Shown here piece after piece: positions 59,535 to 64,000 of a stretch of 64,000 nt of DNA. Position 1 is the stretch's first letter; each line of letters starts with the position of its first letter. Below the pieces are notes generated by a model, which did no database searches, had not been told where the DNA came from, and saw only the letters and a program-made list of their open reading frames with translations. A program made the translations under genes and the position numbers. The DNA is from Zanthoxylum bungeanum. Taxonomy: Eukaryota; Streptophyta; Magnoliopsida; Sapindales; Rutaceae. The stretch is taken from NCBI GenBank assembly GCA_019454045.1, contig SKCR01035572.1, positions 34,665 to 98,664 on the forward strand, read 5' to 3'.

Positions 59535-61854
59535 TCAAGGCTTCATAAATTGGTATGGCGGAGGAATCATCTTTCTCCCTTGGCAGCCTAAAAATGAAAT
59601 AAATAAATATTCCATCATATAGTTCATGAGCTTTTTTCATGGCATTTTTAAAAAACTTGTTCATGTTCACAAGGTAAAGTTTATCGCACTTACCTTCAAA
59701 GCCTCTCAGTTCAAGCTCACGCCATTCTTGAACCATGGCGCAGCAGCAACACATGAGATGAGTTAAGAAGTCATCACATGAACCACCCTGCAAAACAGAG
59801 CAGGTGGGTGGTTTTATCATTTTTAGTGGGTGTGTTTCAAAATAGGGTCAATCTGATCCGATTTGGTCGAGTTTCACATATAAAATTTATCGAGTTAGTT
59901 TTCAGTATCTGATATCGACTTTGACCCAACCTTAAATAGACATGTTAGGGGTGAATTGAAGAGCTGAATCTCATAAAATGGTCCGAAATTTTTTTATTTT
60001 ATTTTAAATAAATAAAGTTTATTTCACTTGACCATGTGTTCACTAGTAGTTTATAATTATAATCGATGTGAGAAAAAAAGATACCTGAATATCAAAAGTT
60101 TCTCTCAATTTCCCCCTAATGGAACAACTGTAACAGCAGCATCCACAGAAGATAGAATATGCCATGAGATTATTGATTGCTCGTTCACGTGCTGTAGAAC
60201 CAATGGAATAAGCAAAAGCTTCATCAAAATCTTCTTTTATTTTACCCTAACAAATGATGATACTCTATTCTATGAGCTTACATATTTTCCCTTTGGTCAC
60301 TGTATTAGCTATACTTGAAAATGTTCCACAGGGATAGATGCAAGTCTTCGAGCCTGCAGTTGTACAAAATTAAAAAAATAATAATAAAAAACAAACCTGA
60401 AAGCTCATAAGATTCTAGGCTAGCTACCAGCAATTTAATAGAACTCACTCAAACAAGGTTCTGTGAAACAACCAAAAAGATCAGCTTGCCACTCTGATTG
60501 AACTCCAGTTCTGAATCCCAGGTTCCCACTGTCAGAGTTCACAGCTCCGGTCCCATAACTGTGCCATAATCGTTTCATTTAGTATATAAACAGATCTCTA
60601 GTGTAGATGTCCGCACGTTTTTAGCATGCAATAATCGCGTTTTAAAGTACTAAAGTTTCAACACACACCCTGATATAACATTAGTGGGTTCATTAACAAG
60701 TTTCTTCATCTTCTTCCCTGGAAGCTCATTAACAACATTCTCTGTAACATCAATTAGATGTTCAATCAATTGGCACTGCTTGGTATCGTTGTTTGTTCTT
60801 GATCTCTGCAACTCGATATGTAGCTTCTCTTTTTCTTCCTGTAGAGCTTCCTGGAATCCCAATTCAGGATATTTTCTTGACAGTGAATTCTCCAATATGC
60901 TTGCATCTTTCGTTGAACGGTCAGGTTTTAATATTACATTTTGTGCTTCAGCATCCTCTTCATCGAGTGTGTACTCTCTTTGATCTGCTTCAATGGCTTG
61001 CAAGCCTTCCTTCAAATGCTGAGCTCATTCACCATTTCAATGAAAATGAGTTTGTGAAAGTAAAATTCGACAGGAAAATTAAAAAAAAAAATGAATTTTC
61101 TTTTTTGTTGCCAGTGGGTCTATTAGCTGTGTGTTAAAAGGGTTCAGTCCATGTCAAGGTCCCCATTGCCAGAGCCACCCAGGAGGTCTCTTGGGTAGGG
61201 TTAGGACCATACTAATAACAAAACTATGAGGGGTCATGGCTTCAAAGTTGGGTCGGCCGTCAAAACGGATAATATCTTTGCTGCTTATTTTGATATCAAA
61301 AAGAAGATATTTATATGGACTTGGGCCATATCAAGAATAACATCGTGAGGCACCAATACTTCGATATCTGACTAGTTGGGTTTAGCTGTTACACTCTTAG
61401 TTTCTAAAACATAAACAAAAAAGTGTTTTGTGGAAACAAAAAGAGATTCTACTGAGTGAATACTGACCTGCATACGAAACTCGTGAACCAGAGAAATCAA
61501 GGGCACGAGCCTAAGGTAACGATCAATCTCAGCCTGGACTTGGCGGAACTGATACACTACGCTCCACCCCATAGCAAGCATGTACATATAGCTATTGTCT
61601 CTACAGCTCTCGACCAAGTCGAGAGCTTTCTTCAAAGCCTCCTCCAAGCAATCCAACGGCTCCTTTATCGCTGGCAAATTCACCAGGTCCGTTGATTTCA
61701 ACTTCTCCAACAAGTTCCCTATTATCTGCACGTGCTCAGCCAGCTGCTCGCAGTTCCTTCGGTGGGCTGCCGCCTTTCGAGCCGATGATATGATCGTGTT
61801 CACAAGGCATACAGCATCTACTCCTGTTGTTGCCTGCAGTGCCAAGCTTGCCAT
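59535..61854 (-). CDS. MCA-like: MID1-COMPLEMENTING ACTIVITY (MCA) / cell number regulator 13-like protein, seven exons
   Basis: MCA proteins are plant plasma-membrane components for stretch-activated Ca2+ entry. Exons on the minus strand: 61854-61468, 61018-60669, 60558-60449, 60353-60282, 60191-60085, 59787-59694, 59587-59535. They sum to 1,173 bases, a whole number of codons (about 390 aa; Arabidopsis MCA1 and MCA2 are slightly over 410), with GT-AG borders and no stop. The N-terminal segment includes GVDAVCLVNTII (the Asp matches the residue reported as essential in MCA1/2) and CRDNSYMYMLAMGW. Exon 2 encodes a coiled coil (EALQEEKEKLHIELQRSR). Exons 3-6 form the Cys-rich PLAC8 domain (WQADLFGCFTEPCL, CGCCCYSC, CCCCAMVQEWRELELRG). 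The ATG at 61854 fits family starts; an upstream in-frame ATG at 61998 would add a Lys-rich extension and is less likely. The intact frame contrasts with the two neighbouring genes. Confidence 0.92.
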
Positions 61855-62183
61855 AGTGTTGCCGTACGTGTAGCAAGTTTGGAGAGAGATGTGTTTTTGG
61901 TGTTGAGTTTTCTTTTTGGGGTTATATTTCTTTGCTTTCTTTGTTTTGTTATTTTGTGTTTCTGCTTTTGAAATGTTCATTTTTAGTGGTTTACGCAATG
62001 ATCCACTGAAGTGTGAAACGATATAAATGAAATTCTATTTACACAGAAATTACATTTATATAAAATTGGGATGTAAAGTTTGTATCATCGCAAATATAGC
62101 ATATGGTGCGATTTTATTATTATTAATTATGGTACGCGTATGAAATGGTTGTTTACCTTATCATTTCCCCATCATACAATAAC
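61855..62183. promoter_or_regulatory. Upstream region of the MCA-like gene
   Basis: A+T-rich. A minus-strand TTTATATC near 62022-62029 could serve as a weak TATA element. Nothing else is identified. Confidence 0.3.
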
Positions 62184-62360
62184 CTTTTTTTTTTAGAATT
62201 GTTGAAAATCCGACGGTCAAATCATTCCTTATGGATTTAAGTTAAGTAAGTAAAATATCGTATGTCTTAAGCTCTTACAAGAAACGCACTTTCTGAATTC
62301 GAACTCAATATCTCAATGTCAGATCCCGAGCCATACACCACCAAGCCACACTCCCTGAGG
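62184..62360 (-). mobile_element. SINE copy (tRNA-derived), minus strand
   Basis: The minus strand reads GTGTGGCTTGGTGGTGTATGG (box A part), ATTGAGTTCGAATTC (box B part) and TTTCTTGTAAGAGC, ending in an A run (T run at 62184-62194). Related to 44757-44937 and 46560-46744. Confidence 0.7.
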
Positions 62361-63623
62361 ACATCCTACGATAACTTGTACCAACAAAAACACATTTTAT
62401 CTATTGGGTTGAAATATTGAATTTATATCTCAATTTTATAATTATATTATATTTTTCTAGATATTCTAACTCAAGTGATGTGTTATTCTTCTATCAATAA
62501 TGAGTGTTTATGCAGTGGAATTCTACAAACAATTAAATTAAAAGAAAAATATATAAGTTGGTAAAAAAACGTCATGTCATTGCTTGAATATCCAAATATC
62601 GATCCCTTATTCTAGGGGTTTTCGCACTATTTATAATATTTTGTTACAAGGAAAATAAATTGACAGCAGTTATATTTCATTTACGTTTCCCATTAACTGG
62701 CTTACTCTCTAGAATTTCGAAATTTCCTTATTCTGGGAGATTATCCAAGTTAAAAAAACGGAAAATAATTAATTGGTTGTCTGATTCCTTATTTAGAAGA
62801 TTTGTGTCATCAAAGAGCTGATATTTCGGGATTATTCCTTGCGTGACGTGTGCTTGCTTTCGTGAGAGTCAAGCCTGGTATGGACTTTCTACTGGCGAGC
62901 CTTGAATTCAGATTCTGATGGAGATTCTGACTTCAGACCGTGGTGATGGATTTTATTACCAAACTTTGATGACAAGAGGTCCTGAAACCTGATCTTGATG
63001 AGAGATCCTAAATCTCTCTGCGTCTCGCCACGTGTCAATTTTCTAAGTGCTTGATTTTCTGCAAACAATGAGATATTTAAATATGAAAATTTCTCATGTA
63101 ATAGATGAATATATTAGATGAAATCTCTTGGTATATTGATTTCGTAAATGTTGGTTGCTCTTTTATTTATGTGTTTATAATATAATGAAGTGATATTTAA
63201 CAAGCTACATGATTAACATGATTGAAATGAATGGGTTAGTAAAAGCTAACTCTACTTTTAATGGATTTGAAATAATATTGAACTTTTAGTAGAAGTTTCA
63301 AGATTGATTATGATTGAATGTTAGGACTTCTCCTGTGCGAAAATAAAAGGGATCCAATTTTCTTCTTTAAGAAAACAAAGCTAATTGTGGGGTTAGTCTA
63401 AAAGTGGGATCGATGACTTTGAAGGATTTTTAAATGGTTTTTATTAATATTTTCAAAATTTTAGAAAAAAAATAGTTTCTTAAATTTTGAATTGATATTC
63501 TTATTATGTTTTACTAAGTCCGAATTTAGATAAACAAACTTAAAATTATAAAAGACTTTTTAAAGTCTGATCCATTAGCTCATCCTAATCTTGCTGTCGA
63601 TGTTTAAATTCTTATTTTATATA
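62361..63623. other. Intergenic spacer
   Basis: I see no gene, RNA or bounded repeat in this A+T-rich stretch. Confidence 0.55.
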
Positions 63624-63915
63624 GGGAAATTATCAGTTATCCACCCGAAAATTATCTGATGTTCGAAAAAAATATAATTTTGAGAAAATGACATTTATAC
63701 ACCAAATTTTTCAAAAAGAAACATTTACTACTCAAAAACTGTGTGTGTTTTCGAACATCCGCTAAATTTCGAGTTGATGGATGATAAAACTTCTTGAATT
63801 TTTTGGTAGTAATTGACCATTTTTAATAACTTTTGGTGCAGAGATAACATTTTCTCAAAATTATGTATTTTTTCAAACATCTGATAATTTTCGGGTTGAC
63901 ATATTGTAATTTTCC
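63624..63915. mobile_element. Mutator-like MITE with perfect 9-bp target duplication
   Basis: A 292-bp unit with inverted termini of ~85 bases. GGGAAATTATCAG at left pairs with the complement of the right end; both arms contain ACCCGAAAATTATC and ATTTTGAGAAAATG. TTTTATATA occurs at 63615-63623 and 63916-63924. Long TIRs and a 9-bp duplication fit Mutator-type non-autonomous elements. Confidence 0.85.
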
Positions 63916-64000
63916 TTTTATATATATTAATATCAGTTGTTAAGGAAAAAACTTATATATAACGATCTTTATAGGACCGTCCATTCAGTGAATGCGACGT
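63916..64000. other. End of window
   Basis: Right copy of the MITE target duplication, then unremarkable sequence. Confidence 0.5.

Noticed and set aside
61855..61998. Upstream in-frame ATG extending the MCA-like protein by 48 residues
   Set aside because: The extension is Lys/Asn/Gln-rich and unlike family N-termini. The ATG at 61854 gives a typical start directly before the conserved GVDAV segment.

Overview
This window looks like nuclear DNA of a eudicot. It is AT-rich, its genes have plant-type introns, and it carries plant Ty1/copia and Ty3/gypsy (Tat-lineage) retrotransposons, tRNA-type SINEs and TA-rich spacers. About the first 44.6 kb is a nest of retroelements. The last 16 kb is a small gene island. 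All family assignments were made by eye from motifs; no database search was run.

Layout of the nest. The oldest layer at the left is a decayed copia element (pol remnants at 9460-9653 and 14989-16430). It was split by a non-autonomous gypsy element (9654-14988, perfect 5-bp TSD ATAAC) and is abutted by a long-LTR non-coding copia element (708-9459), whose own 5' LTR is cut by another LTR (1-707, minus). From 19841 to 44638 lies one large minus-strand Tat-lineage gypsy element (LTRs 19841-20456 and 44035-44638, TSD TAGAT/TAGAC). It holds a broken gag-pol with two RNase H domains, a 158-bp tandem array and, on the opposite strand, an extra gene with its own TATA box and two apparent introns. 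Two later elements sit inside it: a deleted copia (23821-30416) in the antisense gene, and a 7.2-kb minus-strand non-autonomous LTR element (36198-43428, TSD ACAAG) in gag. The latter carries an intronless, cDNA-like copy of a LONELY GUY (LOG) cytokinin-activating enzyme gene. That captured gene is the most interesting feature of the window.

Gene island. Three host genes are recognisable: a plastid ferritin (48457-50889, +, eight exons, one apparent 1-base deletion in exon 1); a multiple inositol polyphosphate phosphatase/phytase of the histidine acid phosphatase family (53899-59114, +, eleven exons, several lesions, a solo LTR in an intron); and an MCA/cell-number-regulator-13-like mechanosensitive Ca2+ channel component (59535-61854, -, seven exons, frame intact, about 390 aa). 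The last two converge tail to tail. Small elements in the spacers include three related SINEs, a Helitron-like 3' end just upstream of ferritin, a hAT-like repeat, a paired repeat with a GTGGTACCAC palindrome, a long AT-rich foldback, and a Mutator-like MITE with a perfect 9-bp TSD.

How the parts relate. The host genes do not form a pathway. The retroelements do form a system: the 5.3-kb gypsy element at 9654 has the LTR type, primer-binding site and GTCGACTG tandem motif of the large Tat element, as expected of a parasite mobilised by it. The LOG-bearing element also has no polymerase and must have relied on an autonomous relative.
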